The notes below the pieces were generated by a model. The model was not told the DNA's origin. It ran no database searches and worked only from the letters and a program-made list of their open reading frames with translations. The position numbers and the translations under genes were made by a program. Shown here piece by piece: positions 20,663 to 28,888 of a DNA stretch of 64,000 bases. The stretch is from Candidatus Brocadiaceae bacterium S225 (GTDB lineage: Bacteria > Planctomycetota > Brocadiia > Brocadiales > Scalinduaceae). Where the stretch lies: positions 124,001 through 188,000 of the forward strand of contig SMSL01000003.1 of assembly GCA_007859995.1 (NCBI GenBank). The letters run 5' to 3'. The stretch's first letter is position 1. Each line of letters begins with the position of its first letter.

Positions 20663-21841
20663 CTACGGGCTCCTGGCAAGACGGAAGCCTATATCACTGA
20701 ATTTTTTGGTGGTAGGAGGCATGTCGTTTCGGTCAGTTGTTCGTAATACCTTGTCTTTGCTGCGCCAGCCACCGCCACGTAAAACACGGCTTGTGCCTTC
20801 TGAGGGGCCCTGCGGATCTTTACTGGGACTATGCTCATAATATTGTTTGTCATATCGGTCTGAACACCACTCCCAGACATTTCCCATCATATCATATAGG
20901 CCAATTCTGTTCGGAGTTTTTTCTGCAACTGCATGTGTACGACCCTCGGCAGTATACCCATACCAGGTATATTCTCCAATTTTTTCTTCGTCGTTGGTTC
21001 CTACCCACTGCTCTTTCCAGCCGCCACTCCTTGCCGCATATTCCCATTCAGCTTCGGTTGGAAGGCGGTAATTCATGCCTGTCTTCTCATTCAGCTTTTT
21101 TATAAAATCCTGGACATTATTCCAGCTCACTCTTTCAACCGGGCAGTCTCCACATTGAAATTTAGATGGATTACTGCCTGTTACATCCTCCCATTGTTTC
21201 TGGGTTACTTCAGTTTTTCCCAGATAAAAATCGCCTACGCATACAGTGTGAACAGGCTTCTCATCACTTGTCCCCGTACCAAAGATGTCGCCCATGTCAA
21301 AGCATCCTCCCTTAACAAACACCATTCCATCTTCAGTCTCACTTGCGGCTTCTACCTTCCGGCGTTTTGATTCCGATGTCCGACGCATTTCCTCTTTCTG
21401 TTTGTTCTCCGCATCAACGATCAGGGAAATTGCCTCTTCATAATATTTCCCGTCTCGTCCTACTAATGTAAGATAAATAGTAAGACTTGATAACGAGTAC
21501 TCATAGCTTCCCGTTTTATAAAGAGCTTTGCCATAAAGGAAATGAAAATCTCCGGGCAGGCTGACTCCCAGTTTCATCGCTTTTTCAAAACTCTGCACCG
21601 CATCTTCCCATCTTCCATCCTTCATACTCTTTGTTGCAGAGTTAACTAATAGGTCCAGTTGTACTTCCGGTGCCAGTTCCTTGTCTTTTGCAAACACGAC
21701 TGGCAGACTTGCGACCTGTACCGTCATCATTAATATCAATGTAAAAACAGAGCTGATTACAACCTGCCTGATCAATCCAATCTGAATTGCCTGCATTTTC
21801 CGTGAATCATCCTTATAAGTTGCGCAATATGTTTTCGCCAT
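20663..21841 (-). CDS. Formylglycine-generating-enzyme-type (SUMF1) domain protein, probably non-catalytic
   Basis: A 392-residue protein with an N-terminal hydrophobic export segment (about 20-50), a TPR-like helical part (about 60-150) and a C-terminal FGE-sulfatase domain (about 170-392). Diagnostic pieces are FVKGGCFDMGD, EVTQKQWEDVTGSNPS, RLPTEAEWEYAARSG, MMGNVWEWCSDRYD and DIGFRLARSP. Catalytic FGE has a cysteine pair in its penultimate segment; here that segment reads RGGGWRSKDKVLRTTDRNDM without cysteine. It is therefore more likely a ligand-binding homologue of the kind common in planctomycetes. An internal ATG at 21796 is an alternative start. It is convergent with the TPR gene. Confidence 0.78.
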   Translation of the reverse strand: MAKTYCATYKDDSRKMQAIQIGLIRQVVISSVFTLILMMTVQVASLPVVFAKDKELAPEVQLDLLVNSATKSMKDGRWEDAVQSFEKAMKLGVSLPGDFHFLYGKALYKTGSYEYSLSSLTIYLTLVGRDGKYYEEAISLIVDAENKQKEEMRRTSESKRRKVEAASETEDGMVFVKGGCFDMGDIFGTGTSDEKPVHTVCVGDFYLGKTEVTQKQWEDVTGSNPSKFQCGDCPVERVSWNNVQDFIKKLNEKTGMNYRLPTEAEWEYAARSGGWKEQWVGTNDEEKIGEYTWYGYTAEGRTHAVAEKTPNRIGLYDMMGNVWEWCSDRYDKQYYEHSPSKDPQGPSEGTSRVLRGGGWRSKDKVLRTTDRNDMPPTTKKFSDIGFRLARSP

Positions 21842-21872
21842 GCGATGATCTTAGTTTTTACAACCAGATTTG

Positions 21873-22040
21873 TCAAATGAATAGGATTAAAGTCGGGAAA
21901 GACCAATTTTTGACAGGCGCCCACGTCCGCCTTAGGAGCGAATTAACAGGATAAACACTGACCTTGTTCTTCGTTCGCAAATCTAATATAGTAACCCTTT
22001 CTTCGTCTTTAACCTCAGCGTTTATGGTGTTTGTCCGCAT
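21873..22040 (-). CDS. Possible small protein, unrecognised (55 aa)
   Basis: A short frame beginning MRTNTINAEVKDEERVTIL, with AAGGAG seven bases before the ATG, a good ribosome-binding site. The product is basic and ends in a hydrophobic PTLILFI tail. I recognise no family. It lies upstream of the FGE-type gene on the same strand, 31 bases from its start. The coding signal is the ribosome-binding site alone, so it may be spurious or a leader peptide. Confidence 0.25.
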   Translation of the reverse strand: MRTNTINAEVKDEERVTILDLRTKNKVSVYPVNSLLRRTWAPVKNWSFPTLILFI

Positions 22041-22198
22041 CCTATGTCTCCTTATACCTCCTTGATCGAGGAATGGAAATGATAATAGACTTTCTTCTAT
22101 TGTCATTTATTACTAAAAATGATAATAAGGAATTTTATATTATTACTTAAGGCAAACATCTCTAAAATATGGCCTAATTGGTAATATAAACACACTTA

Positions 22199-22227
22199 TT
22201 GACATTGTATGCGATAAACAATAATAT
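22199..22227 (+). promoter_or_regulatory. Sigma70-like promoter upstream of the zinc-hook ATPase unit
   Basis: TTGACA at 22199-22204 and TAATAT at 22222-22227 with a 17-base spacer point toward the small gene at 22529. About 300 bases of untranslated leader would follow, in which no gene is recognisable. The rest of the gap 22041-22528 shows nothing else I can name. Confidence 0.4.
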
Positions 22228-22528
22228 GGCTTTCTGGGTAGGATATAAAGCCTGTAACACGAGGGCACTTTGCTGACAATCCATTGAGGCGTAACTAATG
22301 TATAACGCCGGAACACGCAAACAACAATATGAATACAACCGTTTTTTGCCGTCTTTCATTAATCAAGTATGAAGAGAAAATCATAACATTGCCTTCTTAC
22401 TTGGCGCTGGTGTTTTCCTATCTGTAACAATAAATCCGGGTATGAAATATTAGACAAAAAAAATTAAAGTCCAACTTAATAATTGATTGGCCATATTTGA
22501 AGAAAATACAAAACAGAGGTATTACGCC

Positions 22529-22738
22529 ATGCGTGACGGGATCAAAAGCGGTAAAGAAGTAATTGACGAATTCTTCGCAGAGATTATGAATATAGAAGGG
22601 GTAGATAAAAGGATTGTTGAAAAGCTGGCATCCTTGTACAGTGAAGGGAGACTGACCGATACTAACATCCAGAATATGACGGAGAAAATACTTCAAGAAG
22701 AACTGGATACCACCGAGGAAAAAGATGACAAAGATTAA
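22529..22738 (+). CDS. Small acidic protein coupled to the downstream ATPase
   Basis: A 69-residue protein starting MRDGIKSGKEVIDEFF. The ATG at 22529 has CAGAGGT eight bases upstream; a TTG at 22487 would add 14 residues without such a site. It appears all-helical, with an acidic C-terminus (EELDTTEEKDDKD). I recognise no family. Its last 14 bases overlap the start of the ATPase gene at 22725 in another frame, so the two are almost certainly translated as a unit. A small partner, antitoxin-like regulator or oligomerisation adaptor are possible roles; all are inference. Confidence 0.65.
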   Translation: MRDGIKSGKEVIDEFFAEIMNIEGVDKRIVEKLASLYSEGRLTDTNIQNMTEKILQEELDTTEEKDDKD

Positions 22739-25151
22739 ATCAATCACCATCAGTGGAATCAGGGGTATTAAAAGCACTTTGCTGCTAAATCTGGATAAAA
22801 GATCTATTCTGATATTTGGTGAGAATGGATCGGGAAAGAGCTCTTTGACTGATGCCATTGAGTGGTACTATTCAGATGGTGTTGAGCATTTGATTAGTAA
22901 AGAGACTGGCGCAACCAAAGGAAGAGGGTCATTGCGCAATCTATTCATTCCTGATAATGAAGATGCATTCATTAACATTCAGCATTCCAACGGCAAATTG
23001 AATGCAACAAAAGCTATTGACAGCACATTAAAGGCATCTATCTCAAACTCAACAGATGATTTCAAAGATTATTTGAATGCTACTCAATCTGAAAACTTAA
23101 TTCTACGCTACAGAGATTTGGTGGAGTTCATTATCGCCACCCCGGGCGAGAAGCTTGAGAAACTCCAAAACATTATTGGCTTCTCCGCTGTTACTGATGT
23201 CCGTAGTCTTCTCAGGAAGTCTGCTGAAAGAATCGCTCACGACATAAGATCGGCAAACTATGATAATCAGAAAGAAGCCAAGCAAGATGTTGTCCTCGAA
23301 AACCTCAAGCAAAATGCCTTTACTGATGATCAGCTTTTTGCAGGAGCTAATCAGCTAATAAAACCGTTGCAAATTGGAAAAGAGATCAAATCGCATAAAG
23401 ATATCCGGGATATCCTAAAATCGATTGAAACCAAAGAAGGTACAGCTCTTTTAGAGCAAATCAGTTTCCATTCGAAGGTTGGAGAATATTTAACAGAAAT
23501 TATCGGGAACATTGATAGCATACACTCCAGCTATAGAGATTATCACACAACCTACACAGAACTGCAGAAAGACCCGGAGAATATTCAGAAACTTCAACTC
23601 CTCTCTTTATTGAAAGAAGGTCAGAGTGTTTTGAAAAACGGTGTTGTACAGGATGATCACTGTCCACTCTGTCTTCAAGAAAAGAGCAAAATTGAATTGA
23701 TTAAAGAATTAAATGAGAGGATTTCAGAACTGGAAGAACTGGAAAAAGAGAAGGGCAGGCTGGAAGAACAGGAGCAGAAATTAAAAGAAATTTTGCGAGT
23801 CAACGTCAATACGATTGATGGGCTACTCAAAGAGAAGCTTTTCAAAGAAGAACAGCAAGCCAAGCATCTTGAAAGAATTCAGCAACTTAAAACCTCCTTG
23901 AATGCATTTTTTGATGAACTGAAAAAGGAATTGACAGCGAAAGACACAATTCGGGAGCCTGGTAAAACACAGATTGATAAGAAAGGAATATCGGAACTTG
24001 CCGAGGAAATGCAAGACATAGCAAAGGCACTCACAGAAGGCAAGGGCTTGAATATAAAATTCCAAATTTACACCAGGCTATTTCATGCAGTCACTGCTTA
24101 CAATCAATATAAGAGCATTAAAAAACAACAAGAAATACAGACAAAACAACAGGTCACATTCCAACTTCTTTTTACCGATTTTATTAAACGGCAAGAAGAA
24201 GCTTTAAATGTATTTCTTAAGATGTTTTCCGCAACTATTGATGAATATTACACTGCCATGAACACCGGTGAGAAAATTAAGAATATTAAGCTAGTACCTA
24301 TCAAGGACAAAAACGATGACCTGGTCGGAATAACAATCGAGTACAACTTCTTTGATGTACCCACAACGGCACCAATCGCTTATTTTAGTGAAAGTCATAT
24401 CAACTGCCTTGGCCTGTCTTTCTTTTTAGCTTCTGTGAAAGCATTCAATAAGCAGAACAAGTTTTTTGTCCTTGACGATGTGATTTCCAGTTTCGATAGG
24501 CCACACAGATTAAGGTTTGCAAATTTGCTAACTGATAAGTTCGGTGACTATCAAATTCTGTTATTTACACACGAGCAGGGATTCTTTGAATTAGTGGCCA
24601 GTGATGTCAAGAGCAAAGGCTGGCTAATTCAAGACTTTAAGTGGTCAAAAGAGCGTGGAGTAGGAATTGAAGAAGGCACAACTGACATTAAGGACCGTAT
24701 TCTCAAGAAATTTGAGGACAAAGACACGGATGGACTTGGTAATGATATAAGAATTTATACTGAAAAGGTAATGAAAGAAATCGCCTACAACATAGAGGCC
24801 AAAGTGGCTTTTCGTTATAATAGAATCAATGAAAAGAGAATGGCTTCTGAACTATTGGATGCTGTTCATAGCCGAATTTCAAGTAAGGGAAGTGGATTAA
24901 AGGATCAGGCTAACCTTCAAAGACTGAAGGGAATGCCAATGTTCATTGGTAATATCACGTCTCATGACAATGAGTTTACTGAAAGCATTGAGGACTTAGC
25001 AGCAATATGGGAAGATGTTGAGAATACTGTTCATACCTTTTACTGTGATGAGGATGGGTGCAAGAAGTTTATTTCGATCAAGTATTTTGATAATGTGGAG
25101 AACAAAATCAGGTGCGGGTGTGGCAAGCTAACCTACGATTGGAAGAAGTAA
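22725..25151 (+). CDS. SMC/Rad50-like zinc-hook ATPase (AAA_23 type), putative defence protein
   Basis: An 808-residue ABC-type ATPase. Walker A is FGENGSGKSS (31-40). A coiled-coil arm of glutamate/lysine-rich heptads is interrupted by a CPLC zinc hook at 313-316. The signature-like region FSESHINCLGLSFFLA precedes Walker B with D-loop FFVLDDVISSFD (D584-D585), then a LFTHEQGFFEL switch segment. A helical C-terminal domain with ITSHDNEF ends in a four-cysteine ribbon (C774, C779, C797, C799). This plan resembles Rad50, RloC and phage-defence ATPases. No nuclease partner such as SbcD lies nearby, so it is not ordinary SbcC. It overlaps the 69-residue gene by 14 bases. Confidence 0.82.
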   Translation: MTKIKSITISGIRGIKSTLLLNLDKRSILIFGENGSGKSSLTDAIEWYYSDGVEHLISKETGATKGRGSLRNLFIPDNEDAFINIQHSNGKLNATKAIDSTLKASISNSTDDFKDYLNATQSENLILRYRDLVEFIIATPGEKLEKLQNIIGFSAVTDVRSLLRKSAERIAHDIRSANYDNQKEAKQDVVLENLKQNAFTDDQLFAGANQLIKPLQIGKEIKSHKDIRDILKSIETKEGTALLEQISFHSKVGEYLTEIIGNIDSIHSSYRDYHTTYTELQKDPENIQKLQLLSLLKEGQSVLKNGVVQDDHCPLCLQEKSKIELIKELNERISELEELEKEKGRLEEQEQKLKEILRVNVNTIDGLLKEKLFKEEQQAKHLERIQQLKTSLNAFFDELKKELTAKDTIREPGKTQIDKKGISELAEEMQDIAKALTEGKGLNIKFQIYTRLFHAVTAYNQYKSIKKQQEIQTKQQVTFQLLFTDFIKRQEEALNVFLKMFSATIDEYYTAMNTGEKIKNIKLVPIKDKNDDLVGITIEYNFFDVPTTAPIAYFSESHINCLGLSFFLASVKAFNKQNKFFVLDDVISSFDRPHRLRFANLLTDKFGDYQILLFTHEQGFFELVASDVKSKGWLIQDFKWSKERGVGIEEGTTDIKDRILKKFEDKDTDGLGNDIRIYTEKVMKEIAYNIEAKVAFRYNRINEKRMASELLDAVHSRISSKGSGLKDQANLQRLKGMPMFIGNITSHDNEFTESIEDLAAIWEDVENTVHTFYCDEDGCKKFISIKYFDNVENKIRCGCGKLTYDWKK

Positions 25152-25287
25152 TGACCATCTGGAAAATTTATGGTCACCTGCCCATTTGACAACTATTTTC
25201 CCCTAATCAGGAAATAGCATACCTGATTATTTAGCTTTGTTTAAGTAGTTGTTATTACAACCTATCAGGATTTAAGAGATAAGGTAA

Positions 25288-25698
25288 TGCTGTAAATGCA
25301 CAATATCCTCTATAGCAATTAACTATAAAACCAAAGAGTTAAACGGAAATGATAGTCAGCTAAAAACACTAAAACCATTTAAGTATTTAGATAGGAAAGA
25401 CAAAAACCCTGATGTAAAAGGAATTGACTCTATTAAAACTGTAAAAATTTTTGATGAGGCATATATAAATGAATTTGTTTTTACGCCAGATGAATTAATT
25501 AAGGGTAGCTTTGATATATTGAAAAGTTTGTTTCAAATAGTGGAGAGATTGAAAATTTCATGTGATACTATCAGGGTAAAAATGAAGAAAAAAAGAAATC
25601 TTCCCGCATTATTAACGGAAATGGAAAAATTTCAAAATAGTGTACTTCCATGGATGGAGAATAAAAAAATATATTTATATGGAGCCTCTTCTTCATAA
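25288..25698 (+). pseudogene. Remnant of a second AAA/ABC-type ATPase gene
   Basis: A stop-free frame of about 136 codons, without a usable ATG near its 5' end, runs to TAA at 25696-25698. It reads YLDRKDKNPDVKGIDSIKTV then KIFDEAYINEFVFTPDELIK, then a helical, lysine-rich tail. The FDEAYINEFVFTPDELI phrase resembles the segment after Walker A in RloC/AAA_13-type ATPases (FNEDFV-x-F family phrase). Walker A, arm and Walker B are missing, so this looks like an internal fragment fused to unrelated or decayed sequence. It directly follows the intact zinc-hook ATPase. The rest of the 640-base gap holds nothing recognisable except a hairpin. Confidence 0.5.
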
Positions 25699-25717
25699 AA
25701 TTAGAGGTTCTTATTTA

Positions 25718-25740
25718 CCATGAAAATCTGTGTTTCATGG
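25718..25740 (-). terminator. Hairpin downstream of the polyprenyl glycosylphosphotransferase gene
   Basis: CCATGAAA and TTTCATGG form an 8-base stem around a 7-base loop, 54 bases beyond the stop of the minus-strand gene at 25794. On the minus strand it is followed by TAAATAAG, only a poor T-run. It may weakly end that operon. Confidence 0.3.
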
Positions 25741-25793
25741 AAGCCCTACGGCATGAATCGGTAAATCGTATTGGCCGTTTTGGCAGAAGATTC

Positions 25794-27173
25794 CTAGCGT
25801 CCCCTGGCAAACAGGATTTCCTTAATAGTCAGAAAAATGATTAACAAATCCAAATGCCAGGAAAGGTGTTTGACATAGTACAAATCGTAATGAAGTTTTT
25901 CTTTGCTATCCTTAAAGCTTTCTCCGTATCGGTATTTAACTTGAGCCCATCCGGTCAGACCTGGCCTAACAGAGTGTCGTAGGCTATAGTAAGGTACTTG
26001 TTTTTCCAGTTGCGTGACGAAAACGGGGCGTTCTGGCCTGGGGCCGACGAGATCCATCTCCCCCTTAAATATGTTGATGAACTGAGGTATTTCGTCCAGC
26101 CTTAACCTGCGAAGAATCGTGCCAATTCGTGTAATGCGTGCGTCGGATTTTTGCGCAAACATTGGTCCGTTTAACGCCTCAGCATCTTCGCGCATAGATC
26201 TGAATTTGAGCAGACCGAATACTTTGCCCTTGCGGCCAACTCTTTCCTGTTGATAAAAAACAGGACCCGGAGAATCCAGTTTTATACCTATTGCGACCAA
26301 GAGTATAATTGGCGTAAGGACAGCGAGCAAAACAATCGAAACAGCAATACCTATCATCCGTTTAAATGACTGGTGAATAGAATTCTGGGAAAACCCGTCT
26401 TGAAAAATAAACCAGCTGGGTTGGAGGAATTCACTGATAATGATTTTGCGTTTTATCTTTTCATAAAAAGAGAAACCTTCCTGAACGCGAATGTTTTGGG
26501 TTTTACAATTGAGGAGTTCATGAATGGGTAACATCCCCCGCCTATTCCGTTTTGTTACTACTATGCAGTCAACAGAATAGTCCCGAATAAGTTCCTCAAT
26601 TTTGTCCTTGAGAGGTAGGACTTTAATACCGTAAATATCGTAACCTAACTTTTTTTCATCAGAGGAAGCTATGCACACAATCTCATAGCTCCTAAATTTT
26701 TTTCTCATTGATTCCTCTACTATCTCCCGAGCAAAATCGTTAGCACCTATAATTAAAATCCGTGTACGATTGTCCCTTACTGTGAAATACAAAAAATAAC
26801 GAAAGATATAAAGGAGGATATATGTTAATACGAGCGGTGCTATAAATCCCAGGTCCAAAGAGGTAATACCTTTAGCAAAATATCCAAGTATCGCAATACC
26901 TCCTAATGAAATTAAAAACGAAGTTGCTATTTGCTTTAGAAGATCTGAGGGATAGTAATACTCCGTATAGGAATATAGGCGAGCAACGCCAAGAGACAAA
27001 ACAACAATTAAAGTTATTATGTCAAGAGATACATGATTTAATAATCCATCATTGGCATACCAGCCAGGAACCCAAAAAATGTGTGAAAGTGTAAACCAAA
27101 ATATAAGAGAGCAAATAAAGGCATCAGCAATCATTATAGAAACGTATCCAAAAGTTGTACGAACGGAGAACAT
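25794..27173 (-). CDS. Undecaprenyl-phosphate sugar phosphotransferase (WcaJ/PssY-like)
   Basis: The 459-residue enzyme transfers a sugar-1-phosphate from a nucleotide sugar to undecaprenyl phosphate, priming exopolysaccharide synthesis at the inner membrane. The N-terminal half has four to five transmembrane helices and a Rossmann-like cytoplasmic domain (ILIIGANDFAREIV). The C-terminal catalytic domain has the hallmark series KRMIGIAVS, LDSPGPVFYQQERVG, FGLLKFRSM, RLDEIPQFIN, GPRPERP and RPGLTGWAQV. The sugar cannot be named. It begins seven bases after the GGDEF-protein stop, so cyclic-di-GMP synthesis and polysaccharide priming are co-transcribed, a frequent pairing in biofilm control. 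Confidence 0.92.
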   Translation of the reverse strand: MFSVRTTFGYVSIMIADAFICSLIFWFTLSHIFWVPGWYANDGLLNHVSLDIITLIVVLSLGVARLYSYTEYYYPSDLLKQIATSFLISLGGIAILGYFAKGITSLDLGFIAPLVLTYILLYIFRYFLYFTVRDNRTRILIIGANDFAREIVEESMRKKFRSYEIVCIASSDEKKLGYDIYGIKVLPLKDKIEELIRDYSVDCIVVTKRNRRGMLPIHELLNCKTQNIRVQEGFSFYEKIKRKIIISEFLQPSWFIFQDGFSQNSIHQSFKRMIGIAVSIVLLAVLTPIILLVAIGIKLDSPGPVFYQQERVGRKGKVFGLLKFRSMREDAEALNGPMFAQKSDARITRIGTILRRLRLDEIPQFINIFKGEMDLVGPRPERPVFVTQLEKQVPYYSLRHSVRPGLTGWAQVKYRYGESFKDSKEKLHYDLYYVKHLSWHLDLLIIFLTIKEILFARGR

Positions 27174-27180
27174 CTAGATA

Positions 27181-28680
27181 TTATTCCTCCAAAGTTTCGA
27201 AAAATTTTATACAGTTGCCTCCCATTATTTTTGCAGAAACCAGTGCTGTCTTTGCTCTGTCCACTAGCTCTCCAGGGTCTTTAGCATCTTTTGGATATTC
27301 TGATATACCGCAACTCAGGGTAATGGGGTATGATAATTTAATCCTAATTTCTGTTGGGATTTCGGAGACGGCATCAACAATACGATTTATTACGTTGAGC
27401 GAACATTTTTTCTCTGTGTTTACTAAGGCAATACCAAATTCCTCCCCTCCAATACGACCCACGATGTCGATTGGCCGAATAGAACGTTTAATACGATCAG
27501 CTATGATTCTCAGCAGCTGGTCTCCCACAAAGTAACCGTGGGCTAAATTGAGCTGATCAAATCTGTCTATATCTATCATTATTAGTGAAATTTTAGTGCC
27601 TTTCAATCGACGTGCACGGCTGAATTCTTCATCGAGCCGCTTCCACCAGAGACCATAGTTGTATGTTCCTGTTAGACTATCAACAAATACACGTTCCCTG
27701 AACTTTTGCCCAGAAACTGATACATCCATTGTCTGCGCTGTAGTTGCACAAATTGTTTGGATAAAACTGTTTGTAGTTTTATCAAGCCTTGGTGCTTCAT
27801 CGACAAAGAAAACAATGTAACCTTTAACACTATTCTCTAATTTCAAGGGCATGAAAACTAACAATTCTTCATTAAAGAATGTATTTGGAGAAAGAGAGAA
27901 GTCCTTTATGTTAAATATTGTAATATTACCATTTGGCTGAAACCTTATCTCTTTAAACTGTGGAATTAATTTTTCATAAATTTCGCAATAATTATTTAGT
28001 TCAAAACCATATCCAAGGATGAGATCAAAAAAATTTGATTCGTGATTTTTAAGGAGAAAAAAACCCTTTTTTGGTGTTTTCATTATTTCCGCGATCAACT
28101 GAAAAATATAATCAAAAACCTCCCTTAGCTCCCGGAGAGTATTATATTCCTGAAAAATATTCATCATGTAAAGCTGAGATGATGATTCATGCGAATCAGG
28201 GCGGAGCTTAACCTGAAGAAGGTATTCGGAGAAACGGTTGAGAATTTCTTGTACTAAGTGTTCTTTTTCCGGTTTGATTTCATGATTTGGATGGAGGGAT
28301 TTAATGTTTATCACTCCTGCTCTTCCATTGACAAATTTGATGGGCGCTACATATGCAGTATCAATCTCTGGGTGAACCAAGTCCTCAAGTCCTATTTCCA
28401 GCTGCCGTTTCTCAGCGGTTCCTTTGAGAAAAAGAGATTGTCCCGATGCAGCAACCTTGCCTGCTATGCCTCTACCCAAACGTGCTCTTGCGCTATGTAT
28501 TATTTCCTCTTTTAACCCGCGAGCGGTTTTAATACTGAGCTCATTGCTTTCTTCATCAAGCAGCATAATTGAACCATGTTCAGCCCGCATCACTTCCAGA
28601 ATTACATCCAGCATCAACTCTAATACATGAGGAGGCACTTGTCTGATATCAGCGGCTACTTTTCTGTTGAGTTTATCCAT
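27181..28680 (-). CDS. GAF-domain diguanylate cyclase
   Basis: A 499-residue cytoplasmic protein. An N-terminal GAF domain (about 20-150, with AEHGSIMLLDEES and GRGIAGKVAASGQ) is followed by a second GAF-like region to about 330 and a C-terminal GGDEF domain. The catalytic motif is GGEEF at 411-415, preceded at the correct five-residue distance by an RxxD inhibitory site (R402-P-I-D405). It should therefore make cyclic-di-GMP and be product-inhibited. No transmembrane segment or EAL domain is seen. It lies seven bases upstream of the polyprenyl glycosylphosphotransferase gene. Confidence 0.9.
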   Translation of the reverse strand: MDKLNRKVAADIRQVPPHVLELMLDVILEVMRAEHGSIMLLDEESNELSIKTARGLKEEIIHSARARLGRGIAGKVAASGQSLFLKGTAEKRQLEIGLEDLVHPEIDTAYVAPIKFVNGRAGVINIKSLHPNHEIKPEKEHLVQEILNRFSEYLLQVKLRPDSHESSSQLYMMNIFQEYNTLRELREVFDYIFQLIAEIMKTPKKGFFLLKNHESNFFDLILGYGFELNNYCEIYEKLIPQFKEIRFQPNGNITIFNIKDFSLSPNTFFNEELLVFMPLKLENSVKGYIVFFVDEAPRLDKTTNSFIQTICATTAQTMDVSVSGQKFRERVFVDSLTGTYNYGLWWKRLDEEFSRARRLKGTKISLIMIDIDRFDQLNLAHGYFVGDQLLRIIADRIKRSIRPIDIVGRIGGEEFGIALVNTEKKCSLNVINRIVDAVSEIPTEIRIKLSYPITLSCGISEYPKDAKDPGELVDRAKTALVSAKIMGGNCIKFFETLEE

Positions 28681-28888
28681 AAAAAATTTTGAAACCTAAG
28701 CTTTTACACAATACTACCTTACGTGATATAACGAAAGCCGGATTATATGGCAAGCAGGAAGATATGTCAAGAGTTATGGCGTGTGAACGAAACTTTATGC
28801 CGGCAAACAATTAATACTGAAGTATCAGTAATAATTACAATATTGTCCATTGAGCGGAAGAGGTAGCTTGTTCAGCAGAAAACACGTG

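Noticed and set aside
22174-22359. A 61-codon minus-strand frame upstream of the zinc-hook unit
   Set aside because: Cysteine- and tyrosine-rich random composition, no ribosome-binding site, and it overlaps the predicted promoter.
25152-25287. Continuation of the zinc-hook ATPase frame into the downstream spacer
   Set aside because: The ATPase ends cleanly at TAA after a complete zinc ribbon; the downstream frame belongs to a separate remnant.
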